Source: Reclinomonas americana ATCC 50394 (lineage: Eukaryota > Jakobida > Jakobea > Jakobida). From it: a stretch of 64,000 nt of DNA. The first letter of the stretch is position 1, and each line of letters opens with the position of its first letter. A model generated the notes under the pieces. It was not told the origin of the DNA. It saw nothing but the letters and a program-made list of their open reading frames with translations, and ran no database searches. The DNA lies in assembly GCA_048213135.1 (NCBI GenBank), contig PS015010.1, positions 1,736,001 to 1,800,000 on the forward strand, given 5' to 3'. Below are positions 38,635 through 48,295 of the stretch, piece after piece. The translations under genes were made by a program, and so were the position numbers.

Positions 38635-40776
38635 ATGAAAAAGCAGGCCCTTATTTTTTTCTTCTTAGTGTTTTTTGGACAACGCATGATAGCGCAGTTG
38701 AATTACCCTTTTACCAAAACCGTTGACAGCAGTGATACCTGGCACAACGTAACTGTGAAAGACCCTTATCGCTGGATGGAAGACCTGAAGAGTGAAGAAA
38801 CCAAAAACTGGTTTAAAGCACAGAATGACTATACAACCAGCATCATGGATAAGTTGCCCATGACAGGAGTCCTGTATAAAGATTTTTTGATGCTGGATTC
38901 CATTCAGCCGGATAAAATCGGCAAAGTAAGACAGGTTGGCAATAAATTATTTTATTTCAATATCAAACTTGGCGATGCCAAACCTAAGATCTACAAGAGG
39001 GATGGTGAGAGCGGTAAAGAGGAATTGATCGCTGATAACAACCGCTGGGGCAGCAACTATACTTTCAGTGATTACGAAATAGACCCTTACCAGGAATTTA
39101 TTGCCATTACTGCAGGTGAAGGTGGCAAGGAGATTACGGCAGTAACCAAATTCTACGATATTGCTGCCGGCAAATTTTTAGCCGATACACTACCCGGCCG
39201 CTATGCCGGCTATGCGCCCGGCGAAGGCAACGTATTCTATATGCAGCAGCCCACCTGGGATGTGCATATCATGGTGCAGGATAAAGACCGTGTTTTTAAG
39301 ATCCACAGACTGGGTACCGATACCACGCAGGATAAGATTTTTCTTTCTTACCAACTCAACCCGGAATTATACGCCATGGATAACACCCAGCAACTCTGGC
39401 CCTTGTTGCTGCATAAAGATTGCCAATATGAATTGGTGTATTCGAGCAGTGCATCTCCTTTTATCGAAGTGTATTATCGCAAAATCAACAGTAACGCTTC
39501 CTGGAAAAAACTGGTCGGCCTGGGCGATGAGATCACCACGGTAAATGCCAATGGCAACAAGCTATTTATGGTAAGCAAAAAGAATGCACCCAATGGAAAG
39601 ATACTGCAACTGGACCTTAATAGTCCGGTCATGTCATCTGTTAAACTGGTGGCTGCGGAAAAAGATATGCCACTTGAAGCGGGCGACGGGCTGATGCAGT
39701 CAAAGAATTTTCTCATTGTGCCGTACATGAAAAACGGGGTGCAGTTGTATCATTATACGGTAGATATGCGCACCGGTACTTTCGCGAAGATCCCTTTTGC
39801 TGAAAATACAAATCTGCTGTACATAACGCCTTTCAATAAAAGCAATGATGATGTGCACCTGGTACGCAGCGGATGGACGACACCACTTACATACTCATAC
39901 GGTAATATAGAGAAGCATTTTACCAAAGAAAGAACATTTGCATTTCGCAAAAACCCGGTATTCCCGTACGTGAGTGAAGTGGTGGTTGATGAAGTGGAGA
40001 TAGCGGGACACGATGGCGTGATGATACCGGTTTCATTGATCCATAAAAAAGGCCTGAAAATGGATGGTACCAACACGGCATATGTGTACAGTTATGGCGC
40101 TTATGGCATCAGCTCTGCTGCAGGATTCAATCCTACCTTCTTATTGCTGGCACATAAAGGAGTAGTGATCGCCGTTGCACACGTGAGGGGCGGTGGTGAA
40201 AAAGGGGAGAACTGGCACCTGGCCGGGTTTAAGCAAAGCAAACCCAACACCTGGAAGGATTTGAACAGCACCGCCGAATACCTTATCAGCAAAGGCTATA
40301 CCTCTCCGGCTCACCTGGCTTGCGAAGGCGGCAGTGCCGGTGGTATCTTAATTGGCCGGGCCGTTACAGAACGCCCTGATCTTTGGGCCTGCGCTATACC
40401 ACAGGTTGGTTGCCTTAGCATGGTAAGACAGGAATTTGCCCCTAACGGACCTGCCAACACCCCGGAATTCGGCACTGTGAAAAACATCAACGAGTTCTTT
40501 GCATTAATGGAAATGGATGCTACGCTGCATGTGCAGCCAGGCACATCCTACCCTGCCATGCTCATCACCACCGGGTGGAATGACCCGCGGGTGATAAGCT
40601 GGCAACCTGCAAAGTTTGCTGCTGCCGTGCAACAGGCCAATATATCTGAAAAGCCCATTCTGTTACAGGTAGATTATAATGCCGGTCACTTCGGCAGCGA
40701 AGATAAATTTGCGACATTTAGAAGAGAAGCCGGCAAATGGGCTTTTATTCTGGAACAAACGGGATTAAAACAATGA
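38635..40776 (+). CDS. Prolyl oligopeptidase (S9A family), exported
   Basis: 713 residues with a signal peptide about 1-20 (ending MIAQ). The N-terminal seven-bladed propeller (about 80-430) follows KDPYRWMEDLKSEETKNWF, characteristic of S9A. The catalytic alpha/beta-hydrolase domain (about 440-713) has HVRGGGEKGENWH, the nucleophile elbow EGGSAGGI (S567; the more common residue after Ser is Asn), TTGWNDPRV (D650) and YNAGHFG (H685). It would cleave short proline-containing peptides in the periplasm. It stands 41 bases after the lipoprotein gene, but no terminator separates them. Confidence 0.93.
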   Translation: MKKQALIFFFLVFFGQRMIAQLNYPFTKTVDSSDTWHNVTVKDPYRWMEDLKSEETKNWFKAQNDYTTSIMDKLPMTGVLYKDFLMLDSIQPDKIGKVRQVGNKLFYFNIKLGDAKPKIYKRDGESGKEELIADNNRWGSNYTFSDYEIDPYQEFIAITAGEGGKEITAVTKFYDIAAGKFLADTLPGRYAGYAPGEGNVFYMQQPTWDVHIMVQDKDRVFKIHRLGTDTTQDKIFLSYQLNPELYAMDNTQQLWPLLLHKDCQYELVYSSSASPFIEVYYRKINSNASWKKLVGLGDEITTVNANGNKLFMVSKKNAPNGKILQLDLNSPVMSSVKLVAAEKDMPLEAGDGLMQSKNFLIVPYMKNGVQLYHYTVDMRTGTFAKIPFAENTNLLYITPFNKSNDDVHLVRSGWTTPLTYSYGNIEKHFTKERTFAFRKNPVFPYVSEVVVDEVEIAGHDGVMIPVSLIHKKGLKMDGTNTAYVYSYGAYGISSAAGFNPTFLLLAHKGVVIAVAHVRGGGEKGENWHLAGFKQSKPNTWKDLNSTAEYLISKGYTSPAHLACEGGSAGGILIGRAVTERPDLWACAIPQVGCLSMVRQEFAPNGPANTPEFGTVKNINEFFALMEMDATLHVQPGTSYPAMLITTGWNDPRVISWQPAKFAAAVQQANISEKPILLQVDYNAGHFGSEDKFATFRREAGKWAFILEQTGLKQ

Positions 40777-40861
40777 TAGCCCTTTTTACGAAAGAAATAT
40801 TTCACATCGCAAAGCCCGCTTAAGCATTAATAATTACGCGACAAAAATGCTAACTTAAAGC

Positions 40862-42784
40862 ATGAAAAAATATGCCTGGCTAATGGTCCTTTATTGCTGT
40901 ATGAATATTCAGCCAGGCCATGCACAGGATCATTCAAAAATTGATACCGGCAGTGCCCGTTCTTTTGTTCTGCCCGATCCCTTACCCGGAGAATTTATGA
41001 TCAACATATCCGATAAGGTAGTTACCTGTGATGCAGCAGTCTTCGACCAATTCAAAGAAAACGGCACATTCCAGATTGGGGATACACAGAACTTTACAAA
41101 CATTAAGGTCAGTACCTCATTACTTCATCCTGTCAACGAGATCGTTCTGTTCTTCAGCATTCATAATGCTTCGGCAAAGGAAAAACTGGTTTATTTTTCA
41201 TGCGGCACTCCTGACCTTTCCGAGTTTGCTTCACTTGACGATCCGGCTAAAAAAATAATAAAAGGAGGTTTTACAGGAACCGACAATCGCATCTCTCCGT
41301 TTTCCCCCAACAAATATTTTCCTGTTTTTCTTCCGGCCAATACAAGCAGCAGGTTCCTGTTTCATGCCAAATTCATGGGCAGCGCTAAAGAAACGATAGT
41401 TCCTGTGCTTTTAAGTGAAAGGACTTATCAACTGAATTCAATACATGACATTGACAAAACACGCTTCCAGCTGATATACCACAGCCTCATCATGGGAGGC
41501 ATTTTTATCATCAGTATCTTTATGTTTGCGCAATATTTTCTCAACAAGGATAAAACTTACCTTTCCTATTCCGCCTATGGCCTGTGCATATTCCTGCTTT
41601 CAGAAAAAATAATGGAATCGAATTGCAACATTAACCTGGTCAGCTACTTCTTTCCTTACTATGTTTTTTATTCGCATGTGATCCTGCAATTGCTTGCCAG
41701 CTACTTTTATATTAGTTTCCTGAAAAGATTGTTAGGTATATCTGTAAAAGAAAAGAGTCTTTACCGGTATTGCAATACTTTACAGCTACTGATATTAGCA
41801 GGATGCGTCATTAATATCATCCCCTTCTTTATTGCAGAAGGCGCTCTTATTACAACGATTGCCTATAATTATGGAGTTCTTGTAAGCACGTTTGCCATGC
41901 TTCCTTTATTGATCATGTTAATGATGCTTAAGGGGAAGACGTTGCCTGTTAAGTTTGTAATAGCGGGGTTTAGCGCCGTTGTTATTGCTACATTGCTGGT
42001 TGTGTATATCAACAGGAGTGGCTTATACGTACAATTCCACTTACTGGCACCTATTTCAATTTTTGAGTTTGGTATTTTCCTGGAAATGGTCTTTTTCGGC
42101 CTAGCACTAGGCTATAAAACGTATATGCAAAAGAAAGAGAAAGAAAGTATTGAACTGCAAAAAAAAGAAACTGAAATTGCCGCCCTTAAGGCGCAGATGA
42201 ACCCACATTTCATCTTTAATTGCATTAACAGTATTGACGCCTTTATTCAGAGCAATGATAAATACAATGCCACACTGTACCTGAACAAATTCGCCCGGCT
42301 CATCCGTAACGTACTCGAAAGCAGCAAACAAAACCTCGTTCCTTTTTTCAAAGACATAGAAACCCTGAAATTGTATATTGAACTGGAACAATTGCGCAGC
42401 GATGCCCCATTTGCCACCGACATACTTATCGATGAAGAGCTGATGACAGGCGATTATAAAGTACCCTCACTCATTGTGCAGCCATTCATTGAAAATGCCA
42501 TCATACACGGGTTGAGGAATAAAGAAACGGGCGATGGGTTGTTATCCATACACATCAACCGGGCAGGCGATCACATTATTTATGTGATAACGGATAACGG
42601 CGTGGGCAGGAAAGCCGCGGCCCAGGGAGGAGAAGGAAAAGATAAGTCCTATGGCATGCAGATGAGTTTTGACAGGATAAAATTATTCAACCAGCAGACC
42701 ACTTCAGATGTTGAGGTAACTGATCTTTATAAAGACGGGGTAGCTGCCGGCACACAGATCATCATTCAACTCAAAATTATTTAA
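40862..42784 (+). CDS. LytS/YehU-type sensor histidine kinase with 7TM sensor
   Basis: 640 residues. Signal peptide about 1-20. An extracellular beta domain (about 25-190) resembles 7TMR-DISMED2. Seven membrane helices (about 200-415) resemble 7TMR-DISM_7TM. A short coiled coil is followed by the His_kinase (PF06580) motif ALKAQMNPHFIFNCINSIDA with H449. The ATPase motif is VPSLIVQPFIENAIIHGL, then TDNGVG. The gene overlaps nothing, but its stop is followed after one base by the LytTR regulator start, so they are a matched pair. The signal is unknown; sugar-like or carboxylate ligands are typical for DISM sensors. Confidence 0.94.
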   Translation: MKKYAWLMVLYCCMNIQPGHAQDHSKIDTGSARSFVLPDPLPGEFMINISDKVVTCDAAVFDQFKENGTFQIGDTQNFTNIKVSTSLLHPVNEIVLFFSIHNASAKEKLVYFSCGTPDLSEFASLDDPAKKIIKGGFTGTDNRISPFSPNKYFPVFLPANTSSRFLFHAKFMGSAKETIVPVLLSERTYQLNSIHDIDKTRFQLIYHSLIMGGIFIISIFMFAQYFLNKDKTYLSYSAYGLCIFLLSEKIMESNCNINLVSYFFPYYVFYSHVILQLLASYFYISFLKRLLGISVKEKSLYRYCNTLQLLILAGCVINIIPFFIAEGALITTIAYNYGVLVSTFAMLPLLIMLMMLKGKTLPVKFVIAGFSAVVIATLLVVYINRSGLYVQFHLLAPISIFEFGIFLEMVFFGLALGYKTYMQKKEKESIELQKKETEIAALKAQMNPHFIFNCINSIDAFIQSNDKYNATLYLNKFARLIRNVLESSKQNLVPFFKDIETLKLYIELEQLRSDAPFATDILIDEELMTGDYKVPSLIVQPFIENAIIHGLRNKETGDGLLSIHINRAGDHIIYVITDNGVGRKAAAQGGEGKDKSYGMQMSFDRIKLFNQQTTSDVEVTDLYKDGVAAGTQIIIQLKII

Positions 42785-42785
42785 T

Positions 42786-43529
42786 ATGATCACCGCTATC
42801 ATCATTGATGACGAGAGTAAAGGCAGGACAGCTCTCAGGGAAAAACTGAAGACCTATTGCCCGGAAGTGCAGGTGGTTGCGGAAGCAGCGGATGGAAAGG
42901 ACGCTATACAACTGATCAGTAAGCATACACCTCAATTACTCTTTCTTGATATTGAAATGCCAAGAATGAACGGGTTTGAAATGCTGAACCTTATCCCCGA
43001 AAAACCATTCCATGTCATCTTCACCACCGCATATGATCAGTATGCCATTAAAGCGATCAAATATGCCGCATTCGATTATTTGCTGAAACCTATTGACATT
43101 GATGAGCTGAAAGCCGCTATATTACGCATCAGCCAGGCCAAAGCCACGGATACTACGCGACAGGCAGCCTACCTGCAGGAAAATATAGCCCATCCAAAAA
43201 AACAGCTCAGCAAACTGGCTATCCCTACCCTGGACGGTTTGCATTTTTATGACATCAGCGATATCATTCACCTGGAAGCCAACAGCAATTATACCAATAT
43301 CCATTTTATTAATTCCAAAAAGCTCATTGCCTCCCGTACACTGAAAGATTTTGAAGAACTGTTACCAACTGATATTTTCTTCCGGCCCCACCATTCTCAC
43401 CTTATCAATCTCAATTACATCAAAAGATACATCAGGGGCGACGGCGGCCAGATCGAGTTACAGAACGGCACCTATGTAGATGTTTCCCGGCGGAAAAAGG
43501 AAGACTTTCTGAAAACCATCGGCTATTAG
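42786..43529 (+). CDS. LytTR-family response regulator
   Basis: 247 residues. Receiver about 3-120 with DDE near 8, phosphoacceptor D55 (LLFLDIEMPRMNG) and conserved K101 (YLLKPID). LytTR DNA-binding domain about 150-245 (IIHLEANSNYTNIHFINSKK, then RPHHSHLINLNYIKRY). Partner of the LytS kinase immediately upstream. kdsA starts 12 bases after its stop, but a separate -7 element lies in that gap. Confidence 0.95.
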   Translation: MITAIIIDDESKGRTALREKLKTYCPEVQVVAEAADGKDAIQLISKHTPQLLFLDIEMPRMNGFEMLNLIPEKPFHVIFTTAYDQYAIKAIKYAAFDYLLKPIDIDELKAAILRISQAKATDTTRQAAYLQENIAHPKKQLSKLAIPTLDGLHFYDISDIIHLEANSNYTNIHFINSKKLIASRTLKDFEELLPTDIFFRPHHSHLINLNYIKRYIRGDGGQIELQNGTYVDVSRRKKEDFLKTIGY

Positions 43530-43537
43530 TACCTTTG
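43530..43537 (+). promoter_or_regulatory. -7 element directly before kdsA
   Basis: TACCTTTG, full consensus, begins one base after the regulator stop and ends 4 bases before the kdsA ATG. A start at the usual distance would produce an almost leaderless kdsA transcript. No good TTG is seen at the -33 position. Confidence 0.4.
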
Positions 43538-43541
43538 CAGC

Positions 43542-44366
43542 ATGGAACAATACCTCACCGATCTTTTCAGCAAACAGCAATATGACAGCAATAACTTCTT
43601 CCTGATCGCCGGGCCCTGCGTGGTGGAAAGCGAAGAACTGATCAACGAAGTGGCCGACAAGGTGGCTGACACCTGTAAACGACTGGGTATTCCCTACATT
43701 TTCAAATCCTCTTACCGCAAGGCCAACCGCACCAGTGCTTCTTCCTTCACCGGCATTGGCGATGAAGCCGCCATGCAGGCGTTGAAAAGACTGGGTGAAA
43801 GAACCGGGCTCCCCGTTACCACCGACATTCACACCGCTGGTGAAGCCGCCCTGGCCGCACAATACGTGGATGTGTTGCAGATACCGGCATTCCTCTGCCG
43901 CCAGACGGATCTCCTCATTGCGGCCGCGGAAACCGGCAGAATCGTGAACGTAAAAAAAGGCCAGTTCCTGAGCGGGCCTTCCATGAAATTTGCCGTGGAA
44001 AAAATACAGCAGGCGGGTAATCCTAAAGTGGGACTGATTGACCGTGGCAATATGTTCGGCTACCAGGACCTGGTGGTGGACTACCGCAATATTCCCTGGA
44101 TGAAAGGCATTGGTGTACCCGTGATCATGGATTGCACCCATTCCTTACAGCAGCCTAACCAGGCGGGTGGTGTTACCGGCGGCAACCCCGAACTGATTGA
44201 GACCATTGCCAAAGCCGCCATAGCCACCGGCGCCGACGGGCTGTTCATTGAAACACACCCCAACCCTGCCGTTGCTAAAAGCGATGGCGCCAATATGCTC
44301 AAACTCGACCTGCTGGAACCGTTGCTGGAGAAGCTGGTGAAAATCAGGAGGGCGGTGGTCAATTAA
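43542..44366 (+). CDS. kdsA: 3-deoxy-8-phosphooctulonate synthase (Kdo-8-phosphate synthase)
   Basis: Condenses phosphoenolpyruvate with arabinose-5-phosphate to Kdo-8-phosphate, for the lipopolysaccharide inner core. 274 residues, TIM barrel. Motifs: FFLIAGPCVVESEEL near 21, FKSSYRKANRTS near 60, GLPVTTDIHT, QIPAFLCRQTDLL, KKGQFLSGPSMKF, then DCTHSLQQPNQ. In this family the Cys of AGPC marks the metal-dependent class; enzymes with Asn there (as in E. coli) are metal-independent, so this enzyme should need a divalent metal. Either driven from its own -7 element or read through from the LytTR gene. Confidence 0.97.
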   Translation: MEQYLTDLFSKQQYDSNNFFLIAGPCVVESEELINEVADKVADTCKRLGIPYIFKSSYRKANRTSASSFTGIGDEAAMQALKRLGERTGLPVTTDIHTAGEAALAAQYVDVLQIPAFLCRQTDLLIAAAETGRIVNVKKGQFLSGPSMKFAVEKIQQAGNPKVGLIDRGNMFGYQDLVVDYRNIPWMKGIGVPVIMDCTHSLQQPNQAGGVTGGNPELIETIAKAAIATGADGLFIETHPNPAVAKSDGANMLKLDLLEPLLEKLVKIRRAVVN

Positions 44367-44398
44367 AAAATAAAAAGGAAAAAGTCAAAAGTAAAAAT

Positions 44399-44856
44399 GG
44401 CTTCTCGTAACTCCGCGTCCTCCGTTTCTTTGCGGTAAATTTCACGCAAGGAGCGCAAAGGAGCAACGACGCAAAGGAAAATCTTAACTCATATAATTTA
44501 GCTTAGCGAACCTCCGCGTCCTCCGTTCCTCTGCGGTAGAATTTCACGCAAGGAGCGCAAAGGAGCAACGACGCAAAAGAAAAACTTAATTTGTACAATC
44601 TAACTTAGCGCATCTCGGCGTTCTTCGTTTCTCTGCGGTAAAACCAAATGGCAACGCCATTTCACAACGCATCATTTTCTTTTTTCTCAATAAATATATC
44701 TTAGCGTAACTCTGCGTCCTTCGTTTCTTTGCGGTAAACCAAATGGCAAAGCCATTTCACAACGCATCATTTTCTTTTTTCTCAATAAATATATCTTAGC
44801 GTAACTCTGCGTCCTTCGTTTCTTTGCGGTAAACCAAATGGCAAAGCCATTTCACA
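44399..44856 (+). repeat. Tandem array of about five 95-102-bp repeats ('TCTGCGTCCTTCGTTTCTTTGCGGTAAA' family)
   Basis: Each unit ends CTTAGCG (ends at 44508, 44610, 44706, 44801) and starts with a TCYGCGTCCTYCGTTTCTTTGCGGTA-type core. Units 1-2 carry TTTCACGCAAGGAGCGCAAAGG. Units 3-5 instead carry the hairpin AAATGGCAAAGCCATTT and a shared T-rich tail. Unit 4 and truncated unit 5 agree exactly over 55 bases. The array fills the gap between convergent kdsA and pspC, and its end supplies the pspC stop codon region. Confidence 0.9.
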
Positions 44857-45073
44857 AATAACGCACCGGGTTTCTCCGTGCATTGAAGATGTACTGCTTC
44901 ACATTCATCCAGAACGCCACAAACATATAAATGATGAGCGGGGAGCCCATAGTAAGAAAGGAAATGTAAATAAAATACTTCCGGATGGTTGACGTGGCAA
45001 CCCCCATTTTTTCACCAATGGCCGTACACACCCCAAACACATGCCACTCGATAAAATGTTTGAACCGGTTCAT
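44852..45073 (-). CDS. Small PspC-domain membrane protein
   Basis: 73 residues, almost all PspC domain: VFGVCTAIGEKMGVATSTIR, then the membrane helix KYFIYISFLTMGSPLIIYMFV. PspC proteins modulate envelope-stress responses in enterobacteria; small stand-alone versions are common in Bacteroidota with unknown roles. The stop codon (44852-44854) lies within the last unit of the repeat array, so repeat expansion has reached the gene end. Confidence 0.88.
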   Translation of the reverse strand: MNRFKHFIEWHVFGVCTAIGEKMGVATSTIRKYFIYISFLTMGSPLIIYMFVAFWMNVKQYIFNARRNPVRYL

Positions 45074-45175
45074 ATCGCTAAATTAAAAATATTTTACTCG
45101 CAAAGCAAAGTTTGTTTTGTTAAATCCCGATCAGGCATCCTATATCCTGTATCCCGCACCCCGCATCTTTAATAC

Positions 45176-45206
45176 TTGATACCTTCCCACTATTTCAGTA
45201 AATTTG
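45176..45206 (+). promoter_or_regulatory. Promoter of the aconitase gene
   Basis: TTG (45176-45178), 20-base spacer, TAAATTTG (45199-45206): both boxes match the Bacteroidota consensus. Start expected near 45213, leaving about 27 bases of leader. Confidence 0.72.
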
Positions 45207-45239
45207 CAACATTCATCACCCATATTGTAAATAAGTACT

Positions 45240-47513
45240 ATGGCCTTCGATATTGAAATGATCAAAAAGCTGTACACTGGCTTCCCCGGCCGTGTGGCAG
45301 CAGCCCGGAAAGCAGCCGGCAAGCCCCTCACCCTCACAGAAAAAATATTGTATGCCCACCTTTGGCAGGGAGAAGCGACCAGCGCTTATGAAAGAGGAAA
45401 AGACTATGTTGATTTTGCTCCCGACCGCGTAGCCATGCAGGACGCCACCGCACAGATGGCCCTCCTCCAGTTCATGCAAAGCGGGCGCAGCAAGGTTGCC
45501 GTTCCTTCCACCGTGCATTGCGATCACCTTATTGAAGCTAAAATAGACAGCAAGACCGACCTGGACCGTGCCGTGCATGAAAGCAGTGAAGTATATGATT
45601 TCCTGGCATCGGTAAGTAATAAATACGGCATCGGGTTCTGGAAACCCGGCGCGGGCATTATTCACCAGGTAGTACTGGAAAACTACGCCTTCCCCGGCGG
45701 TATGATGATTGGTACCGACAGCCACACGGTAAACGCCGGCGGCCTGGGTATGATCGCCATTGGCGTGGGCGGCGCTGATGCCTGTGATGTGATGGCCGGC
45801 CTGCCCTGGGAACTGAAAATGCCCAAACTGATCGGTGTTAAACTCACCGGCAAACTCAATGGCTGGACAGCCCCTAAAGACGTGATCCTGAAAGTGGCCG
45901 GCATCCTGACCGTAAAAGGCGGTACCGGCGCGGTAGTGGAATACTTTGGCGAAGGCGCCACCAGTATGAGCTGTACCGGTAAAGGTACCATCTGCAATAT
46001 GGGAGCGGAAATTGGCGCAACCACTTCTACCTTCGGTTATGACGAAAGCATGAGCCGCTACCTGAAAGCCACCGGCCGTGCGGAGATCGCCGATATGGCC
46101 GACCAGATCAAAAATGAACTCACCGGCGACGCGGAAGTGTATGCCGAACCCGATAAATACTTCGACCAGGTGATCGAGATCAACCTGAGCGAACTGGAAC
46201 CCCACCTGAACGGACCTTTCACTCCCGATCTGGCTACGCCCATTTCCAAAATGAAAGAAGCCGCCGCCGCCAATGGCTGGCCTACCAAAATTGAAGTGGG
46301 ACTGATCGGCAGTTGCACCAACTCTTCTTACGAAGACATCAGCCGTGCCGTTAGCCTGGCCCGCCAGGTAGCGCAAAAAGGACTGAAACTGAAATCTGAA
46401 TTCACCATAACACCCGGCAGCGAGCAGGTACGCTATACCATTGAAAGAGATGGCTTCCTGAACGTATTCGACACCATTGGCGCTACGGTATTCGCCAACG
46501 CCTGTGGTCCCTGCATTGGTATGTGGGCCCGTGTAGGCGCTGAAAAAGCGGAGAAAAACACCATTGTACACTCCTTCAACCGCAACTTCGCCAAACGTGC
46601 CGACGGCAACCCGAACACCTACGCTTTTGTGGGCAGCCCGGAGATCGTTACCGCCATGGCCATTGCCGGCGACCTCAACTTTAACCCGCTTACCGACACC
46701 CTGGTGAACGATAAAGGCGAAATGGTAAAACTTGACCCGCCATCAGGCGATGAACTGCCGCCAAAAGGTTTTGCCGTGGAAGATGCCGGTTACCAGCAGC
46801 CTGCCGAAGATGGCAGCGGTGTACAGGTGATTGTATCCCCCACCAGCAAACGCCTGCAACTGCTTGATCCGTTTGCCGCCTGGGAAGGCACCGATCTGAA
46901 AGGATTGAAACTGCTGATTAAAGCCAAAGGAAAATGTACCACCGACCACATCAGTATGGCCGGTCCATGGCTGAAGTTCCGCGGTCACCTCGACAATATC
47001 AGCAACAACATGCTCATTGGCGCCGTGAATTTCTTCAATGAAAAGACTGACCTGGTGAAGAACCAGCTCGACGGCCAGTATGGTCCTGTTCCCGCGACAC
47101 AGCGTGTGTACAAAGCCGCGGGCATTGGTACCCTGGTAGTGGGCGACGAAAACTACGGCGAAGGCTCTTCCCGCGAACATGCGGCCATGGAACCCCGTCA
47201 CCTGGGTGTGCGTGCCGTGCTGGTAAAAAGCTTTGCCCGCATCCACGAAACCAACCTGAAAAAACAGGGGATGCTGGCGCTGACTTTCGCCAATAAAGAG
47301 GATTACGATAAAATACAGGAAGACGATACCATTGACATTACCGGTTTGACCGAATTTGCGCCCAACAAACCACTGGCACTGCACCTGCACCATGCCGATG
47401 GTACTTCGGAGATCATACAGGCCAACCATACGTACAATGAACAGCAGATAGAATGGTTTAAGGCCGGTGGCGCCCTCAACATCATCCGCAGGGAATTTGC
47501 CGCCAATAATTAA
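45240..47513 (+). CDS. acn: Aconitate hydratase (mitochondrial-type)
   Basis: Interconverts citrate and isocitrate in the TCA cycle with a [4Fe-4S] cluster. 757 residues, the size of the mitochondrial-type enzyme rather than the about 890-residue AcnA. Visible: [12 protein letters not shown] near 85, [13 protein letters not shown] near 157, the cluster cysteines in [14 protein letters not shown] and [11 protein letters not shown], and the C-terminal swivel domain [20 protein letters not shown] with the [15 protein letters not shown] loop. Single gene with its own promoter and terminator. Confidence 0.97.
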   Translation: MAFDIEMIKKLYTGFPGRVAAARKAAGKPLTLTEKILYAHLWQGEATSAYERGKDYVDFAPDRVAMQDATAQMALLQFMQSGRSKVAVPSTVHCDHLIEAKIDSKTDLDRAVHESSEVYDFLASVSNKYGIGFWKPGAGIIHQVVLENYAFPGGMMIGTDSHTVNAGGLGMIAIGVGGADACDVMAGLPWELKMPKLIGVKLTGKLNGWTAPKDVILKVAGILTVKGGTGAVVEYFGEGATSMSCTGKGTICNMGAEIGATTSTFGYDESMSRYLKATGRAEIADMADQIKNELTGDAEVYAEPDKYFDQVIEINLSELEPHLNGPFTPDLATPISKMKEAAAANGWPTKIEVGLIGSCTNSSYEDISRAVSLARQVAQKGLKLKSEFTITPGSEQVRYTIERDGFLNVFDTIGATVFANACGPCIGMWARVGAEKAEKNTIVHSFNRNFAKRADGNPNTYAFVGSPEIVTAMAIAGDLNFNPLTDTLVNDKGEMVKLDPPSGDELPPKGFAVEDAGYQQPAEDGSGVQVIVSPTSKRLQLLDPFAAWEGTDLKGLKLLIKAKGKCTTDHISMAGPWLKFRGHLDNISNNMLIGAVNFFNEKTDLVKNQLDGQYGPVPATQRVYKAAGIGTLVVGDENYGEGSSREHAAMEPRHLGVRAVLVKSFARIHETNLKKQGMLALTFANKEDYDKIQEDDTIDITGLTEFAPNKPLALHLHHADGTSEIIQANHTYNEQQIEWFKAGGALNIIRREFAANN

Positions 47514-47536
47514 TGACAAGTCATAATAATATCCCT

Positions 47537-47566
47537 AAAATGTCCCGCTCCGGTGGGACATTTTTT
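47537..47566 (+). terminator. Terminator of the aconitase gene
   Basis: AAAATGTCCC/GGGACATTTT around an 8-base loop, then T residues, 23 bases after the stop. A TTCATTCC/TTCATTCA low-complexity run follows (about 47581-47612). Confidence 0.9.
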
Positions 47567-47620
47567 GTTCAACCATCCACCTTTCATTCCTTCATTCCTT
47601 CTTTCATTCATTCATTTTCT

Positions 47621-48064
47621 TTACACCCTGCTGCCCAGTGCTTTCTTGAAATAATTGTCGAGCGAAAGCCGTCCGCCTCCTTCCACGAAGAAAACGATCA
47701 GCAGTAACAGCACGATCACGGAAAAGCCCAGGTCGGATCCGGAAAAATAAGGATCCGCGTTTTTGAGGTGTACCAGGAAGATGGCGCCCAGCAGGATGGG
47801 TATTTGCACCAGGCAGGACAGCCGGGTGAACAGTCCCACGGCAATGAATGCACCGCCCAGCAGGTGTACCCAGGTAATGACCATAGGAAGCCAGGTATAT
47901 TCGCCGAAATTGATACCCTCTACCAGCCGCTGCAGGCTGAGTGAATCCTGCAGGAAGGATATACCCTTAATGAAAAGGCAAAGGCCCAGTGCCGCCCTCA
48001 GGAATACGAGCCACCTGGGGTGATGGGTTGAACTCCATTTTTCTATTGGTGTGAATATGCCCAT
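47621..48064 (-). CDS. DoxX-family membrane protein
   Basis: 147 residues with four predicted membrane helices. The first, around 22-40, is LVFLRAALGLCLFIKGISFL. Then come WVHLLGGAFIAVGLFTRLSC near 67, VQIPILLGAIFLVH near 88, and FSVIVLLLLIVFFVEGGGRL near 114. The motif Leu-Arg-x-x-x-G-x-x-x-x-x-x-G is as in DoxX/DoxD proteins. Roles in the family range from quinone-linked oxidation to thiosulfate metabolism; none is shown here. Transcribed alone, converging on the aconitase gene. Confidence 0.88.
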   Translation of the reverse strand: MGIFTPIEKWSSTHHPRWLVFLRAALGLCLFIKGISFLQDSLSLQRLVEGINFGEYTWLPMVITWVHLLGGAFIAVGLFTRLSCLVQIPILLGAIFLVHLKNADPYFSGSDLGFSVIVLLLLIVFFVEGGGRLSLDNYFKKALGSRV

Positions 48065-48170
48065 GTGCAGCCCAATAAGGAGTTTAGTGATATTAGAAAG
48101 CTACAAAATATATTCCAGATTTGCAATGGACATTACTTTGGATAGTGCACCCCTTCGGCCCCGTCCTTGC

Positions 48171-48235
48171 TGGTCATGCTGAGGAAACGAAACATCTGTC
48201 GGTTGTAAAGAGATACCTCCGTCGTTGGGATGACC
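48171..48235. repeat. Dispersed inverted repeat ('GTCATGCTGAGGAAACGAAACATCT' type)
   Basis: The left arm is GTCATGCTGAGGAAACGAAACATCT (48173-48197). The right arm is AGATACCTCCGTCGTTGGGATGAC (48211-48234), its imperfect reverse complement, with a 13-base centre. The form matches the well-known bacterial intergenic 'TCATTCTGAGCGAAGCGAAGAATCT...AGATCCTTCGCTACGCTCAGGATGA' elements, as I remember them. Confidence 0.6.
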
Positions 48236-48295
48236 AAAACTGTAACACGAATGCACAACCTTACCTTGCGGATGTGCCTCCTGCTATGCCGGTGG

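Noticed and set aside
44399-44856. CRISPR array
   Set aside because: Repeat units are about 95-102 bp and contiguous, with no unique spacers and no cas genes nearby.
47576-47625. TTCATTCC microsatellite as a phase-variation switch
   Set aside because: The run lies past the aconitase terminator and beyond the DoxX stop, not in a promoter or coding start, and is imperfect.
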